This document shows, piece after piece, positions 7,706 to 17,021 of a stretch of 64,000 nt of DNA. A model generated the notes under the pieces. It saw nothing but the letters and a program-made list of their open reading frames with translations, did not search any database and was not told the DNA's origin. Position 1 is the stretch's first letter; every line of letters begins with the position of its first letter. Made by a program: the position numbers and the translations under genes. The DNA comes from Faecalicatena orotica. Its GTDB lineage: Bacteria > Bacillota > Clostridia > Lachnospirales > Lachnospiraceae. The DNA is taken from NCBI RefSeq assembly GCF_003149245.1, contig NZ_QGDL01000016.1, forward strand, positions 1 through 64,000. Direction: 5' to 3'.

Positions 7706-9706
7706 TTACTTGTCTTTCATATTCTTTTTTCTTTTCATGCAAATAAATATACCAGCTATTGCAAGCGATAAAGCACTCAGGTTCACAAGCATTCCTGTAT
7801 CACTGATGTCCCCGGTTTTTACGCTTTTCACGCTTTTACCTGTACTGCTGTTCTTCTTGGAATCATCATTTTTAGGCATACCCTCCTTTTTAGGTTCGCT
7901 TTTCTTAGCAATTGTAAACTTCTTAATCTCTTCCAATCCCATATAATTCATAGTCTCTTCAACAGATGCTTTCATGTAAAATGTTCCTGCCTTATCCGGC
8001 ACTTTGTCTGTGAAGTTCCCGTTCTTCGAATCGCTGTATGTAAAAATCACATCTCCATATTTTGCACTCCCGGACGGGGTATTTGCTTTTTCTCCATATG
8101 TCCAGCCTTTGATGGCCGGGGCGCTAATCCAGCTGTTTGCTGCCTGTGATACTTTAAATTCTCTGATATCTTTTAAAGGCGCGTAATTTTGTGTCTCTTC
8201 AACGGATGCCTTAAGATACCATGTTCCTGCCTTATCCGGCACTTTGTCTGTGAAGTTTCCGTTCTCCGAATCGCTGTATGTAAAGATCACGTCTCCATAT
8301 TTTGCACTTCCGGACGGGGCATTTGCTTTTTCTCCATATGTCCAGCCTTTGATGGCCGGGGCGCTGATCCAGCTGTTTGCTATCTGTGATATTGTAAATA
8401 TTTCAGGTTCAGAGGAAGCCCCGTTGTTAAAGGTATCCTCCTTCAATTGGGCAGTCACTCTGTATGTTCCTGCATTCTTTGGATTTTCTGTGATTAAATT
8501 CCAGACATCACCTTTGTATTCTTCATATACAAACTGCACGTCCCCCGTGCTGCCTGAAATACTTACATCGTTTTTTGATAAACTCACTTCTGTACCGTCA
8601 TAAATCTTATCGAGTTTTTTCGTTATTTCCACACTGCGGTCAAGCTTTGTAATATTAAGATTTACTTTTACAGTCAGCACCTCTGGTCCTTCAGCGCTTG
8701 TTCCACATGCATATTCATACATAAAAAATTGTGCATTGTCTAAGGTAACAGTATTTCCTTCAAGTTTTCCGCCTTGTATCATTTCTACTTTATCTAGATC
8801 GATTCCGGGAATTTTACTTGTGATATCAAATGAATTACCAGTTACATCTATTGTGGCTGGCAGGATAGGGTTTATAAGCTTTGCATTTAAATTATCATTA
8901 TTCCCGATATTCAGCCATGTAAGAGGTGTATTATAACAAGTTAGTATTTCCAGTTTTGTATTATTACTTACATCAAGATTTGAGATTCCTGTATTATTGC
9001 ATCCCAGTTCTCTTAAATATTTATTACCGCTTACATTTATATCCGTTACAGCAGTCCTCCCGCAAAACAGCCTTACTAGTTTTTCGTTATTACTAACATC
9101 CACTTTTGCTACATTTGTAATCTCACAATTCAGAAGTAATAACTCCTCATTATTACAAACATCTATAGCATCGATACCTGTGTTGTAGCAGTACAAATTA
9201 GTTAGTTTTATATTCTTATCAACTTTTAATTCCTTTATTTTTGTATTATTACAAGTCAAATATAAGAGCTCAGGAAAATGACTTACATCCAGACTAATGA
9301 TCCCTGTATCATTACAGATCAGATACTTTAATGAAGTAAAATTTTCTATTCCAGTTAAATCATATATATTTTTATTGTATGCTACACTAATGTCAGTAAC
9401 TTTTTTTATTTCATCTGCAGATAGAACGTCATCCTTAGGATTCTTGTCAAACTTCTTTACATATTCTCTGAATGCAGCATCCGGAAAGTTCTGTTCTGTA
9501 ATTTCCACATTACCGGTGGACAATTGGCCGATACTACTGGATGCAAGATCCGGCGTTGTTTCTTCTACCCCATTTTCCTGACTGCCTTCCTGTGTTACAA
9601 CTGGTGGTGATACCTCCTGTGCATAGACAACTGCCGGGCTGTTTACAGCCGTTATTATCAGTACCGCAGCCATTAAAACAGCTCTCATCCGCTTCCTGTT
9701 TTTCAT
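7706..9706 (-). CDS. Leucine-rich-repeat cell-surface protein with tandem Ig-like repeats and variant sorting signal
   Basis: A secreted wall protein of about 666 residues. Signal peptide about 1-30; leucine-rich repeats of the form L..L.C..T.I..LDVS (about 105-270); a YDG/MBG-type domain beginning KIYDGTEVSLS (about 355-430); then two almost identical 80-residue Ig-like repeats starting NSWISAPAIKGWTYGEKAN (about 435-590). The C terminus is SVKTGDISDTG, a hydrophobic helix and KRKK, a sorting-signal layout with KTGD in place of LPXTG. GGGGGACC precedes the ATG at 9706; an in-frame ATG at 9853 lacks such support and would bury the signal peptide. It faces a LytTR two-component system. Confidence 0.88.
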   Translation of the reverse strand: MKNRKRMRAVLMAAVLIITAVNSPAVVYAQEVSPPVVTQEGSQENGVEETTPDLASSSIGQLSTGNVEITEQNFPDAAFREYVKKFDKNPKDDVLSADEIKKVTDISVAYNKNIYDLTGIENFTSLKYLICNDTGIISLDVSHFPELLYLTCNNTKIKELKVDKNIKLTNLYCYNTGIDAIDVCNNEELLLLNCEITNVAKVDVSNNEKLVRLFCGRTAVTDINVSGNKYLRELGCNNTGISNLDVSNNTKLEILTCYNTPLTWLNIGNNDNLNAKLINPILPATIDVTGNSFDITSKIPGIDLDKVEMIQGGKLEGNTVTLDNAQFFMYEYACGTSAEGPEVLTVKVNLNITKLDRSVEITKKLDKIYDGTEVSLSKNDVSISGSTGDVQFVYEEYKGDVWNLITENPKNAGTYRVTAQLKEDTFNNGASSEPEIFTISQIANSWISAPAIKGWTYGEKANAPSGSAKYGDVIFTYSDSENGNFTDKVPDKAGTWYLKASVEETQNYAPLKDIREFKVSQAANSWISAPAIKGWTYGEKANTPSGSAKYGDVIFTYSDSKNGNFTDKVPDKAGTFYMKASVEETMNYMGLEEIKKFTIAKKSEPKKEGMPKNDDSKKNSSTGKSVKSVKTGDISDTGMLVNLSALSLAIAGIFICMKRKKNMKDK
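7981..8381 (-). repeat. Two nearly identical 240-bp coding repeats
   Basis: Units at about 7981-8141 and 8221-8381 are displaced by exactly 240 bp and differ at only a few bases, for example the TCCAGCCTTTGATGGCCGGG block at 8101 and 8341. They encode the two tandem Ig-like modules of the LRR protein and could change number by recombination or slippage. Confidence 0.9.
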
Positions 9707-9758
9707 AATTTCCGGTCCCCCTCTTTGAGTATTAAGTCTTCTTTTATCATAACAAATA

Positions 9759-9807
9759 GGCAGAAACCGACAATGAACTGGCTGAAATTTGCAGATTTTG
9801 GCCGAAA
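9759..9807. promoter_or_regulatory. Three phased GGCNGAAA repeats, putative LytTR operator
   Basis: GGCAGAAA (9759-9766), GGCTGAAA (9780-9787) and GGCCGAAA (9800-9807) start 21 and 20 bp apart. LytTR response regulators bind short direct repeats spaced about two helical turns apart. The array lies between the LRR gene (start 9706) and the LytTR gene (start 9892), so it could control either or both. Confidence 0.6.
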
Positions 9808-9846
9808 ATTGCATTGTTTCATCACCATTTTTCATGTAAAATGGGG

Positions 9847-9875
9847 TTGACAAAAAATATTTATATTGACATAAG
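9847..9875 (+). promoter_or_regulatory. Promoter of the LytTR/GHKL operon
   Basis: Perfect -35 TTGACA at 9847-9852 with a weak -10 (CATAAG or ATAAGA) 17-18 bp downstream. A weak -10 is consistent with activator dependence. Confidence 0.5.
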
Positions 9876-9891
9876 ATAGTTAGGAGACAGT

Positions 9892-10614
9892 ATGAAAGCA
9901 GCTATTATAGATGACCTTTTAGAATGTCAAAATGAGATCCGGGATTGTCTTCATCGTTTTTTTACAGAACATTATGCCAAAGACCCTGTTCAGATTGAAA
10001 GCTTTTTTAGTGGGGAAGAATTTCTGACAGGTTATACTAAAGACTCTTTTGACCTTATTTTTATTGACCAGTATATGCACGGGCTGTCCGGAATTGAAAC
10101 GGCTGAAGGGATCAGAAAAATTGATGAGCTCGTCGTTCTGGTGTTTATTACCAACAGCCGCGAACATGCTATAGACAGCTACCACGTCAGGGCGGGAGGG
10201 TATCTGCTAAAACCATTTTCTTATGATGATTTTAAGCAGACGCTGACTCTGGCAGGCATCGCAAAGCTGAGAAATGCGAGATTCATCTCTATAGAAAATG
10301 ATAAAATACTGCTGCGTGAAATTCTCTGGTGTGATTTAGACGGACATTATATACAGATCCATACAACGCAGCGGGGGATTCTGCGCTACCGCATCCCGTT
10401 CAGTACAGCGGCGGCTATGCTGAACTACCCGCAGTTTCTGACCTGCTATAAAGGATGTATGGTGAATCTTGACCATGTGGAGAAAATAGACGGGCTGCAT
10501 TTTGTGCTGACAACAGGGGATAGAATTCTTTTTTCTAAAAGAGATAAAAAGAAGATTGAAAGTGACTATCACACGTATCTTTTTCAAAAAGCGAGGGAGG
10601 ATGATTTGTTATGA
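9892..10614 (+). CDS. LytTR-family response regulator (AgrA-like)
   Basis: A 240-residue two-component regulator. The receiver domain (about 1-120) has acidic residues D7-D8, the phospho-acceptor D59 in LIFIDQYM and the lysine of LLKPF near 107. The LytTR DNA-binding domain (about 135-235) is recognised from ISIENDKILLREILWCDLDGHYI-like strands and CYKGCMVNLDHVEKI. AGGAGA supports the ATG. The stop overlaps the histidine kinase start by 4 bp. The phased GGCNGAAA repeats upstream are its likely target. No AgrD-like peptide or AgrB gene is seen nearby, so this is not a complete agr quorum-sensing locus. Confidence 0.93.
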   Translation: MKAAIIDDLLECQNEIRDCLHRFFTEHYAKDPVQIESFFSGEEFLTGYTKDSFDLIFIDQYMHGLSGIETAEGIRKIDELVVLVFITNSREHAIDSYHVRAGGYLLKPFSYDDFKQTLTLAGIAKLRNARFISIENDKILLREILWCDLDGHYIQIHTTQRGILRYRIPFSTAAAMLNYPQFLTCYKGCMVNLDHVEKIDGLHFVLTTGDRILFSKRDKKKIESDYHTYLFQKAREDDLL

Positions 10615-11954
10615 TTGATACATTCATGGTACTTTTGTTTCCCTTCCTTGATTTTATACCTTTTGCAGTGCCCCGGTATCTGATGTTCCGTGATAAACTG
10701 CGGATTCCGTTTAAATATGTCATGGTGCTGATTATAAGTGTGTCCGCGCTCAACAGCCTGTCCTTTTACTTAATTAATGCAGGCGGGTATGAGATGGCGG
10801 TACAATGGACCACCCTCATGCGCTATGTATTTATGCTCATCAATCTCACGCTTTCCTTTGCACTGATCAGAGAAAGCTTTCCAAAGCTGATGTTTACTTA
10901 TCTGCTTATATTTGCATGGTCCTTTTTTGTTTTTGGCAACGCCAACTTTATTGAGAGCAGATTTTTCTGGGATTTCTCTGACCGGCACCCGTATCTGGTT
11001 TACAATATTGCCCGGGTTATCATTTATCTCATTACCTGCCCGATTCTTCTCCGGTTCTTTTCACATACGATTATGGAAGCGATGAAGATACAGGATACTG
11101 CCCTATGGAAACATCTGTGGAAAATCCCGCTTTTTTCGGCATTGTTTGGAATGCTGTACTGCTTTAATGATGATATCTATGCGTATGCAACCTGGCAATT
11201 TATCATATCCCGTTATCTGATGCTGTTTGGTACATGCTATGTCTCCTATGTTGCACTAAAAGTACTGGAATTATCTAAAAGCCGCACACAGCTGGAGGAT
11301 GCTTTAAAATATGCCGACCAGAGCATAATGGCACAGAAGAAACAGTTCGACTCTCTGTCACAGCATATGGGAGCCATGCGCAAAGCCAGACACGACCTGC
11401 GGCAGCATCTGGCGGTTGTGCAGTCGTATATAGATAAAGATGACAGAACAGGCCTGAAGAATTATATTGACCTGTATAGAAGCGAGCTTCCGCCTGATAT
11501 ACTGGAATCGTACTGCCACAATGACGTCGTCGATGCCATTGTCTGTTACTATGCAGGGATGGCAAAAGATTATAAAATTCTCTTTGACACGAAGATTGAT
11601 TATCCTGATTCCTGTCCCATTACAGAAACAGATATGACAGTACTACTGGGTAATCTTCTGGAAAATGCAGTAGAAGCCTGCCAGCGTCAGTCCTCAGGCC
11701 AGAAATTTATTAAACTGAGGATCAAACGCCACGGCAGTTCAGAATTACTGATCCTGACAGATAACAGCTGTATAATTCCTGTAACCTTTCAGGACGGCAT
11801 ACCCATGTCCTCGAAGCGGAAGGGAATGGGTGTCGGCGCGTCCTCTATACAAGACATTGCAGAGCGTTATCATGGTACAGTACGGTTTGAATGGAAAGAG
11901 GATGTTTTTTATGCTTCTGTGCTGCTTCAGTATGAAAATTCAGGGGATCGGTAA
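10611..11954 (+). CDS. GHKL-type sensor histidine kinase (AgrC-like)
   Basis: A 447-residue membrane sensor kinase, partner of the overlapping LytTR regulator. Six or so transmembrane helices occupy about residues 1-220. The phospho-accepting histidine lies in MRKARHDLRQHL (about 262). The ATP-binding GHKL domain follows, with an N-box NLLENAVEAC near 346 and GMGVGASSI near 405. This layout is that of peptide-sensing Agr/Com kinases. The ligand is unknown. Convergent with the dehydrogenase gene ending at 11975, only 20 bp away. Confidence 0.93.
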   Translation: MIDTFMVLLFPFLDFIPFAVPRYLMFRDKLRIPFKYVMVLIISVSALNSLSFYLINAGGYEMAVQWTTLMRYVFMLINLTLSFALIRESFPKLMFTYLLIFAWSFFVFGNANFIESRFFWDFSDRHPYLVYNIARVIIYLITCPILLRFFSHTIMEAMKIQDTALWKHLWKIPLFSALFGMLYCFNDDIYAYATWQFIISRYLMLFGTCYVSYVALKVLELSKSRTQLEDALKYADQSIMAQKKQFDSLSQHMGAMRKARHDLRQHLAVVQSYIDKDDRTGLKNYIDLYRSELPPDILESYCHNDVVDAIVCYYAGMAKDYKILFDTKIDYPDSCPITETDMTVLLGNLLENAVEACQRQSSGQKFIKLRIKRHGSSELLILTDNSCIIPVTFQDGIPMSSKRKGMGVGASSIQDIAERYHGTVRFEWKEDVFYASVLLQYENSGDR

Positions 11955-11974
11955 TAAAAAAGTGATAATAATTC

Positions 11975-12931
11975 TTAATTTACCACATTCTGCGGAGTCC
12001 CGTGCATAAATGCTTCCAGATTCTCTACTGCAATATTCATCAGCCTCTGTCTGGATTCTTTGGGTGCCCAGCTTATATGCGGTGTTATGATACAGTTCTT
12101 TGCCCCGAGCAGCGGATTATCTCCCCTGATTGGTTCTGCAGATACGACATCAAGGCCTGCTGCATAAACTTTTCCACTGTCAAGAGCCTCCCGCAGATCC
12201 TGTTCATTGATCAGCGGACCTCTTGAATTATTCAGTATGATGACTCCATCCTTCATCTTATTGATATTCTGTTTATTAATGATTCCTTCTGTCTCCGGAA
12301 ACAGGGGGCAGTGAAGGGAAATCACATCGGAAGCAGAAAATAATTCTTCCAGTCCGGCATATCTGCATGTTTCTGTTACAAGCTCTGGATTCCTGAACTT
12401 ATCATATGCAAGCACATTCATTCCAAATGCCTGTGCAAGTCTGCCTGTATTCTGGCCAATCCGTCCGTACCCAATGATCCCCATTGTCTTGCCCGCGAGT
12501 TCGATCAGAGGATAATCCCAGAAACACCAGTCCGGATTATTTTCCCATCTACCTTCGTGTACCGCCTGACTATGATGTGCCGTATGGTGGCATATTTCCA
12601 AAAGCATAGCCATCGCAAACTGGCCGACTGCGGTTGTTCCATAGGTGGGAATATTGCAGACCGGAATGTTCCTCTTTCTTGCCGCTTTGATATCTATCAC
12701 ATTGTAGCCGGTTGCCAGAACACCGATATAACGGATCTCCGGACAATGCTTCAGAGTTTCCTCTGTTATTGGTACTTTATTTACAATAACAGCCTGTGCA
12801 TTCCCAATCCTCTCTACTATATCTTCAGGGGCTGTACGGTCATATACTGTTAATTCCCCTAATTTTTCCAAATTATCCCAGCTTAAATCTCCGGGATTCT
12901 CAGTATATCCATCTAATACTACTATCTTCAT
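11975..12931 (-). CDS. D-2-hydroxyacid dehydrogenase (hydroxypyruvate/glycerate dehydrogenase type)
   Basis: A 318-residue NAD(P)-dependent enzyme that reduces 2-oxoacids to D-2-hydroxyacids. The Rossmann motif GIIGYGRIGQNTG (about 152-164) is followed by the family catalytic residues: Arg in NNSRGPLINE, Glu in GLDVVSAEP and His in TPHISWAPKES. Overall pattern is closest to hydroxypyruvate/glycerate dehydrogenases; substrate cannot be fixed by eye. AAGGAGAAAG precedes the ATG. It is the last gene of an operon with the split transketolase, a lyase and a CoA-transferase, suggesting that the pathway yields a hydroxy- or keto-acid. Confidence 0.88.
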   Translation of the reverse strand: MKIVVLDGYTENPGDLSWDNLEKLGELTVYDRTAPEDIVERIGNAQAVIVNKVPITEETLKHCPEIRYIGVLATGYNVIDIKAARKRNIPVCNIPTYGTTAVGQFAMAMLLEICHHTAHHSQAVHEGRWENNPDWCFWDYPLIELAGKTMGIIGYGRIGQNTGRLAQAFGMNVLAYDKFRNPELVTETCRYAGLEELFSASDVISLHCPLFPETEGIINKQNINKMKDGVIILNNSRGPLINEQDLREALDSGKVYAAGLDVVSAEPIRGDNPLLGAKNCIITPHISWAPKESRQRLMNIAVENLEAFMHGTPQNVVN

Positions 12932-12951
12932 ATCTTTCTCCTTATTCTTTA

Positions 12952-13890
12952 TTACTTTCTCAGGATTACTTTTCTTACAGCTTCTTTGACCGCCTCTTTG
13001 TCTAATCCGTATTTTTCCATTAATTCCCCGGGCTGTCCTGACTCTCCAAAACTATCATGAACACCAACCATTTCCAGCGGCACCGGTAGCTGTGTTACAA
13101 GGCGCTCTGCTACGGCGCTCCCCATTCCGCCTGCAATCTGGTGTTCCTCTGCCGTAACTGCACATCCCGTTTTTTTTACCGCGCTGAGTATACATTCTTC
13201 ATCCAATGGCTTAACAGTATGCAGGTTAATCACCATAACATCAATTCCCTCCGCCGACATTTCTTCTGCTGCCGCTAACGCCTCATAGACCATTGCGCCA
13301 TTTGCAAATATGGTTACATCTTTGCCATCTCTCATCTTATTTGCTTTACCGATTAAGAATGGACTATCAGCATCTGTAACAACCGGTACTGCTTCCCTGC
13401 CAAACCTAATAAAACACGGACCTTTCATTTCTGCGGCAGCAAGCGTTGCTTTCCTTGTCTCCTGCGCATCACAAGGAACGATTACAGTCATCCCCGGCAG
13501 TGTCCTCATGAGCGCAACATCTTCGAGAGCCTGATGAGTCGCCCCGTCAGGACCCACAGATATGCCTGCATGTGCACCCGCCAGTTTGACATTCAGATTG
13601 TTATAGCAGACTGTGGTGCGGATCTGGTCCCATGCCCTTCCGGCAAGAAATACACAATATGTAGATGCAAAAGGAATTATGCCTGTTAGTGCCAGGCCTG
13701 CTGCCGTTCCAATCATATCCTGCTCCGCAATCCCCATATCAAGAAACATTTCCGGATACTTATCCTGAATCCATACCGTTCTCGTTGATTTTGCCACATC
13801 GGCATCCAGAACCATAATTTTATCATTATTCCCGCACAGTTCCAGAAGGGCCTGGCCATAGCCATCGCGCATCGGTACTTTTTTACACAT
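12952..13890 (-). CDS. Transketolase, C-terminal subunit
   Basis: A 312-residue subunit carrying the pyrimidine-binding and C-terminal domains of a split, thiamine-diphosphate-dependent transketolase. The conserved glutamate lies in DMGIAEQDMIGTAAGLA (about 65), and GISVGPDGATHQALEDVALMR is typical. The frame stays open upstream to 14100, but the ATG at 13890 has GGAGGTGG before it and overlaps the end of the N-terminal subunit by 8 bp. Split transketolases in accessory operons often act on unusual ketose donors rather than the central pentose pathway. The dehydrogenase gene follows after 20 bp. Confidence 0.9.
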   Translation of the reverse strand: MCKKVPMRDGYGQALLELCGNNDKIMVLDADVAKSTRTVWIQDKYPEMFLDMGIAEQDMIGTAAGLALTGIIPFASTYCVFLAGRAWDQIRTTVCYNNLNVKLAGAHAGISVGPDGATHQALEDVALMRTLPGMTVIVPCDAQETRKATLAAAEMKGPCFIRFGREAVPVVTDADSPFLIGKANKMRDGKDVTIFANGAMVYEALAAAEEMSAEGIDVMVINLHTVKPLDEECILSAVKKTGCAVTAEEHQIAGGMGSAVAERLVTQLPVPLEMVGVHDSFGESGQPGELMEKYGLDKEAVKEAVRKVILRK

Positions 13891-14731
13891 GAAAACCACC
13901 TCCATTTTCGATTTCTTTTCCCTGAATTTCTCTGATTGCCTGGGCAAGCTGCTCCATATCCGGAGGATTCCCATGCCAGATACAGTCGTTTTCCATGTAA
14001 GACACGCCTTTGCCCTTGACCGTATGAGCGATAAGCACTGTGGGCTGGTCCGTACATTTTTGGGCAGACTCAAATGCACAAAGGACCATCTCCAAATCAT
14101 GCCCGTTTAATTCAATCACATTCCATCCGAAATCCCGCCATTTCTGTGCCAGGTCACCCAGTCCTTTTATATTTTCCACCCAGCCATCCAACTGGACACG
14201 GTTATAATCCACGATGGCACAGAGATTATTCAGACAATGCTGCGCCGCAGTCATAACTGCCTCCCATATCTGCCCTTCCTGAAGTTCTCCATCTCCCATC
14301 AGGCAGTATACCCTGCTGTCTATATTCTGCTTCTTTAATCCGATGGCAATTCCATTGGATATCGACAGCCCCTGTCCGAGAGAACCGCTAGAACAATCCA
14401 GCCCCGGCGTGTGTCCCCTGTGGGGATGCCCCTGAAGTATAGAGCCTAATTGACGCAATGTATCAAGTTCTCCAACAGGGAAAAATCCTTTTCTGGCCAG
14501 TACACTGTACAGGACCGGTGCCACGTGTCCTTTTGATAAAATAAACCGATCCCTCATATTCCAGTTCGGATTAAGAGGATCTATCTTCATGATTCCCCCA
14601 AAATACAGGGCTGTCAGCAGTTCCACCGATGACAGGGATCCCCCCGGGTGCCCTGAACCTGCATTGTGAATCATAGTGACAATATCTTCCCGGACTATCC
14701 GGCACATTTCAAGTAATTCCTGTTTCTCCAT
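13883..14731 (-). CDS. Transketolase, N-terminal subunit
   Basis: A 282-residue subunit with the diphosphate-binding domain. Seen motifs: AGSGHPGGSLSSVE (about 25-38), SKGHVAPVLY, and the ThDP/Mg site GDGELQEGQIWEAV followed by VDYNRVQLDG (the GDG-N pattern, about 147-180). It pairs with the overlapping C-terminal subunit to form one active site. GGAGGATAAG lies upstream of the ATG. Ketol transfer from hydroxypyruvate or a sugar phosphate is the known family chemistry; the donor here is unknown. Confidence 0.92.
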   Translation of the reverse strand: MEKQELLEMCRIVREDIVTMIHNAGSGHPGGSLSSVELLTALYFGGIMKIDPLNPNWNMRDRFILSKGHVAPVLYSVLARKGFFPVGELDTLRQLGSILQGHPHRGHTPGLDCSSGSLGQGLSISNGIAIGLKKQNIDSRVYCLMGDGELQEGQIWEAVMTAAQHCLNNLCAIVDYNRVQLDGWVENIKGLGDLAQKWRDFGWNVIELNGHDLEMVLCAFESAQKCTDQPTVLIAHTVKGKGVSYMENDCIWHGNPPDMEQLAQAIREIQGKEIENGGGFHV

Positions 14732-14792
14732 TCTTATCCTCCTTTATGTTTCGGCGTTGACATCTGTTCTAAATCTGATCAGTCTGTTTATC

Positions 14793-15701
14793 TTACTCCT
14801 GTGTGATGATACACGGCTTCTCGGGAATATGAATTTGATGTCCGCTGAAATTGCCGTCGATCTCCTTCATAGTATATTTTGCTGTTTCTAAAAGCTTCTC
14901 AAAATTAATACCTGTATCATATCCAGATTTATTCAGCATGTATACTAAGTCTTCCGAAGAAGTATTTCCCGATGCTCCCGGGGCGAACGGACAGCCGCCC
15001 AGACCTCCGACAGCAGCCTGTACACTGTCAGCCCCGTTTTCAATCGCTACATAGCTATTCAAAATCCCCATATTTCTTGTGTCATGAATATGTACATTAA
15101 ATTCATCCTCCGGAAATTCAGTCTTCACTGTCCTGAACACTTTCTGTACGAGAGCAGGATAAGCCATACCGACTGTATCACACAATGTAAATGCATGAAT
15201 TCCGATGTTTCTTAACTTTCCTATCAACTCCAAAAGTGCATCGACAGACATTTCACCCTCGAACGGACACCCGAATACAGTTGCAATATCCTGAGTCAGC
15301 TTCAGATCCGGATATGTATCCCTGATTTTTTTTAGCTCATTTATCGACTGTTCATGAGTCCGTTTTACATTTGCCTGATTGTGTGACACACTCAGGGAAA
15401 TTACTGGGTTTACCTCCTTCAGCCCTGCTTCGGCAGCGGCACGTGCTCCGTAGAAATTAGGAACAAGCGCAAAAAAATCTATCCCCTTATATTTGTCCAG
15501 TACCGCCTCTGTAACCTCTTTCGCATCCCTCATCTGCGGAATTGCCTTTGGACTTACAAAGGAAGTTATTTGTATTTTTTTATATCCTGACTGTACAAGA
15601 CCGTCTATAACTTTTAATTTTATCTTCGTGGGAATGAATTCCTTAACATTCTGAAAACCATCTCTCGGGCCTATTTCTACTACTTTTATTATTTTATTCA
15701 T
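14793..15701 (-). CDS. HMG-CoA lyase family protein
   Basis: A 302-residue TIM-barrel carbon-carbon lyase. The active-site motif GPRDGFQN (11-18), the metal-binding HIHDT (about 204-208) and the signature GGLGGCPFAPGASGN with its catalytic-loop cysteine (about residue 236) are present. Known reaction: cleavage of 3-hydroxy-3-methylglutaryl-CoA to acetyl-CoA and acetoacetate; relatives cleave other 3-hydroxyacyl-CoAs. TAGGAG precedes the ATG. It follows the CoA-transferase gene by 22 bp, so the likely substrate is the CoA ester made by that enzyme. Association with transketolase genes makes a substrate other than HMG-CoA worth considering. Confidence 0.88.
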   Translation of the reverse strand: MNKIIKVVEIGPRDGFQNVKEFIPTKIKLKVIDGLVQSGYKKIQITSFVSPKAIPQMRDAKEVTEAVLDKYKGIDFFALVPNFYGARAAAEAGLKEVNPVISLSVSHNQANVKRTHEQSINELKKIRDTYPDLKLTQDIATVFGCPFEGEMSVDALLELIGKLRNIGIHAFTLCDTVGMAYPALVQKVFRTVKTEFPEDEFNVHIHDTRNMGILNSYVAIENGADSVQAAVGGLGGCPFAPGASGNTSSEDLVYMLNKSGYDTGINFEKLLETAKYTMKEIDGNFSGHQIHIPEKPCIITQE

Positions 15702-15723
15702 TCAATTACACTCCTATTTTTTG

Positions 15724-16917
15724 TTATATTGCCTTTTCATCCATTAATTCCTCATAATCATCATGCGACATCCCCAGCTTTTCAGTGAGAATTTCTTCCG
15801 TGTGCTGCCCCAGCAGAGGTGCCGGACGGCTGATCTCTATTTTCTTATTCGTAAACTTCAGCTGATTTCCAGTGACCTTCATTTTTCCAGCAACAGGATG
15901 TTCCAGATCCACAAACATTTCTCTTGCACCCGCGATGTGGGGGTCCTTTGCCACTCTGTCGATCGTATTGATTGGAGCGGACGGAATGCCGGCTTTCAAC
16001 AGTATATCTACAATATCGTCGATCTTCCTTGTTCTTGTCCACTGCTCGATTATTGCCTTCAGCGGTTCATGATTTTCCACCCGCTTAACATTTGACGAAA
16101 ACCGTTCTTCTTCAAGTTCCGAAATATTCAGAACCGTTTTCAAAAACTCATACAACTTGTCATTTCCGCAGGCTATGATTACCATGCCGTCTACTGCCTC
16201 AAACGAATCATAGGGATAAATTGCCTCGTAGCGATTACCGATAGGGGTTGGCACTCTTCCCGTGCAAAGATAGATCATGTTAATTATTTCTAAAGATGAG
16301 ACCATAGAGTCTACCAGTGAAACATCGACCTTATCCCCCTCGCCGGTCTTAAGCCGGTTCACATAAGCCGCCAGAACACCGACACAGCAGCTAATTCCAC
16401 CCATTACGTCTGAAATAGCGGTACCTGTTCTGGTCGGCTGCCCGCCCGGCCAGCCTGTAGTACTCATCAGTCCGCTCATCGCCTGCCCTAATATGTCATA
16501 TCCCGGTCTGCTGGAATATGGGCCATAGTGTCCGAATCCTGAAACAGCGCCATATACGATTGCCGGATTTATTTTTCTTAAGTCCTCATAGCCCAGACCA
16601 AGCTTCTCCATCACACCGGGACGATAATTCTCAAGGACAATATCACTTTGTCTTACCAGTTCACGGAAAATTTCCCTGCCTCGTTCACTTTTCAGATTAA
16701 GTGTCATCCCCTTTTTATTCCTGTTCAAATTCATATAATATGCACTTTCTCCATTTACAATCGGGGCGTTGCGTCTTGCATCATCTCCTTTTCCGGGCAT
16801 TTCGATCTTAATAACTTCGGCCCCCATATCAGCCAGCATCATGCCGCAGTAAGGTCCTGCCAGAACACGGGTCAGATCCAGCACTTTTACACCATCTAAT
16901 AAACCTTTTCCATTCAT
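15724..16917 (-). CDS. Family III CoA-transferase (CaiB/BaiF)
   Basis: A 397-residue enzyme expected to move CoA between carboxylic acids. Seen: LDLTRVLAGPYCGMMLADMGAEVIKIE at the N terminus, GYDILGQAMSGLMSTTG (D141 lies where family III enzymes carry the catalytic aspartate that forms the acyl anhydride), and the C-terminal GQHTEEIL. Length is usual. GGAAGAGAT precedes the ATG. It is the first gene of the catabolic operon and would activate the imported acid for the lyase. A TGGCAT-N15-TTGC motif and phased TGTNTCA repeats lie upstream. Confidence 0.92.
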   Translation of the reverse strand: MNGKGLLDGVKVLDLTRVLAGPYCGMMLADMGAEVIKIEMPGKGDDARRNAPIVNGESAYYMNLNRNKKGMTLNLKSERGREIFRELVRQSDIVLENYRPGVMEKLGLGYEDLRKINPAIVYGAVSGFGHYGPYSSRPGYDILGQAMSGLMSTTGWPGGQPTRTGTAISDVMGGISCCVGVLAAYVNRLKTGEGDKVDVSLVDSMVSSLEIINMIYLCTGRVPTPIGNRYEAIYPYDSFEAVDGMVIIACGNDKLYEFLKTVLNISELEEERFSSNVKRVENHEPLKAIIEQWTRTRKIDDIVDILLKAGIPSAPINTIDRVAKDPHIAGAREMFVDLEHPVAGKMKVTGNQLKFTNKKIEISRPAPLLGQHTEEILTEKLGMSHDDYEELMDEKAI

Positions 16918-16963
16918 ATTTATCTCTTCCTTTCATGCTAAAATATTTTCACCTGATATATAA

Positions 16964-16988
16964 GCAACTTTCCTATCCAAGCATGCCA
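16964..16988 (-). promoter_or_regulatory. TGGCAT-N15-TTGC motif before the CoA-transferase operon
   Basis: On the minus strand TGGCAT (16988-16983), 15 bp, TTGC (16967-16964), then TTA, 47 bp before the start codon. The same motif with the same 15-bp gap lies 48 bp before the hydrolase operon (19936-19960). The words match sigma-54 -24 and -12 elements, but the gap is 10 bp longer than canonical, so it is not called a sigma-54 promoter. Confidence 0.5.
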
Positions 16989-17021
16989 AATTCTATTTTT
17001 CCGGAATATTTTTTATGTTAT

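Noticed and set aside
9892-11954. A complete agr quorum-sensing system
   Set aside because: Only the regulator and kinase are present; no AgrB protease or AgrD-type peptide could be found on either strand nearby.
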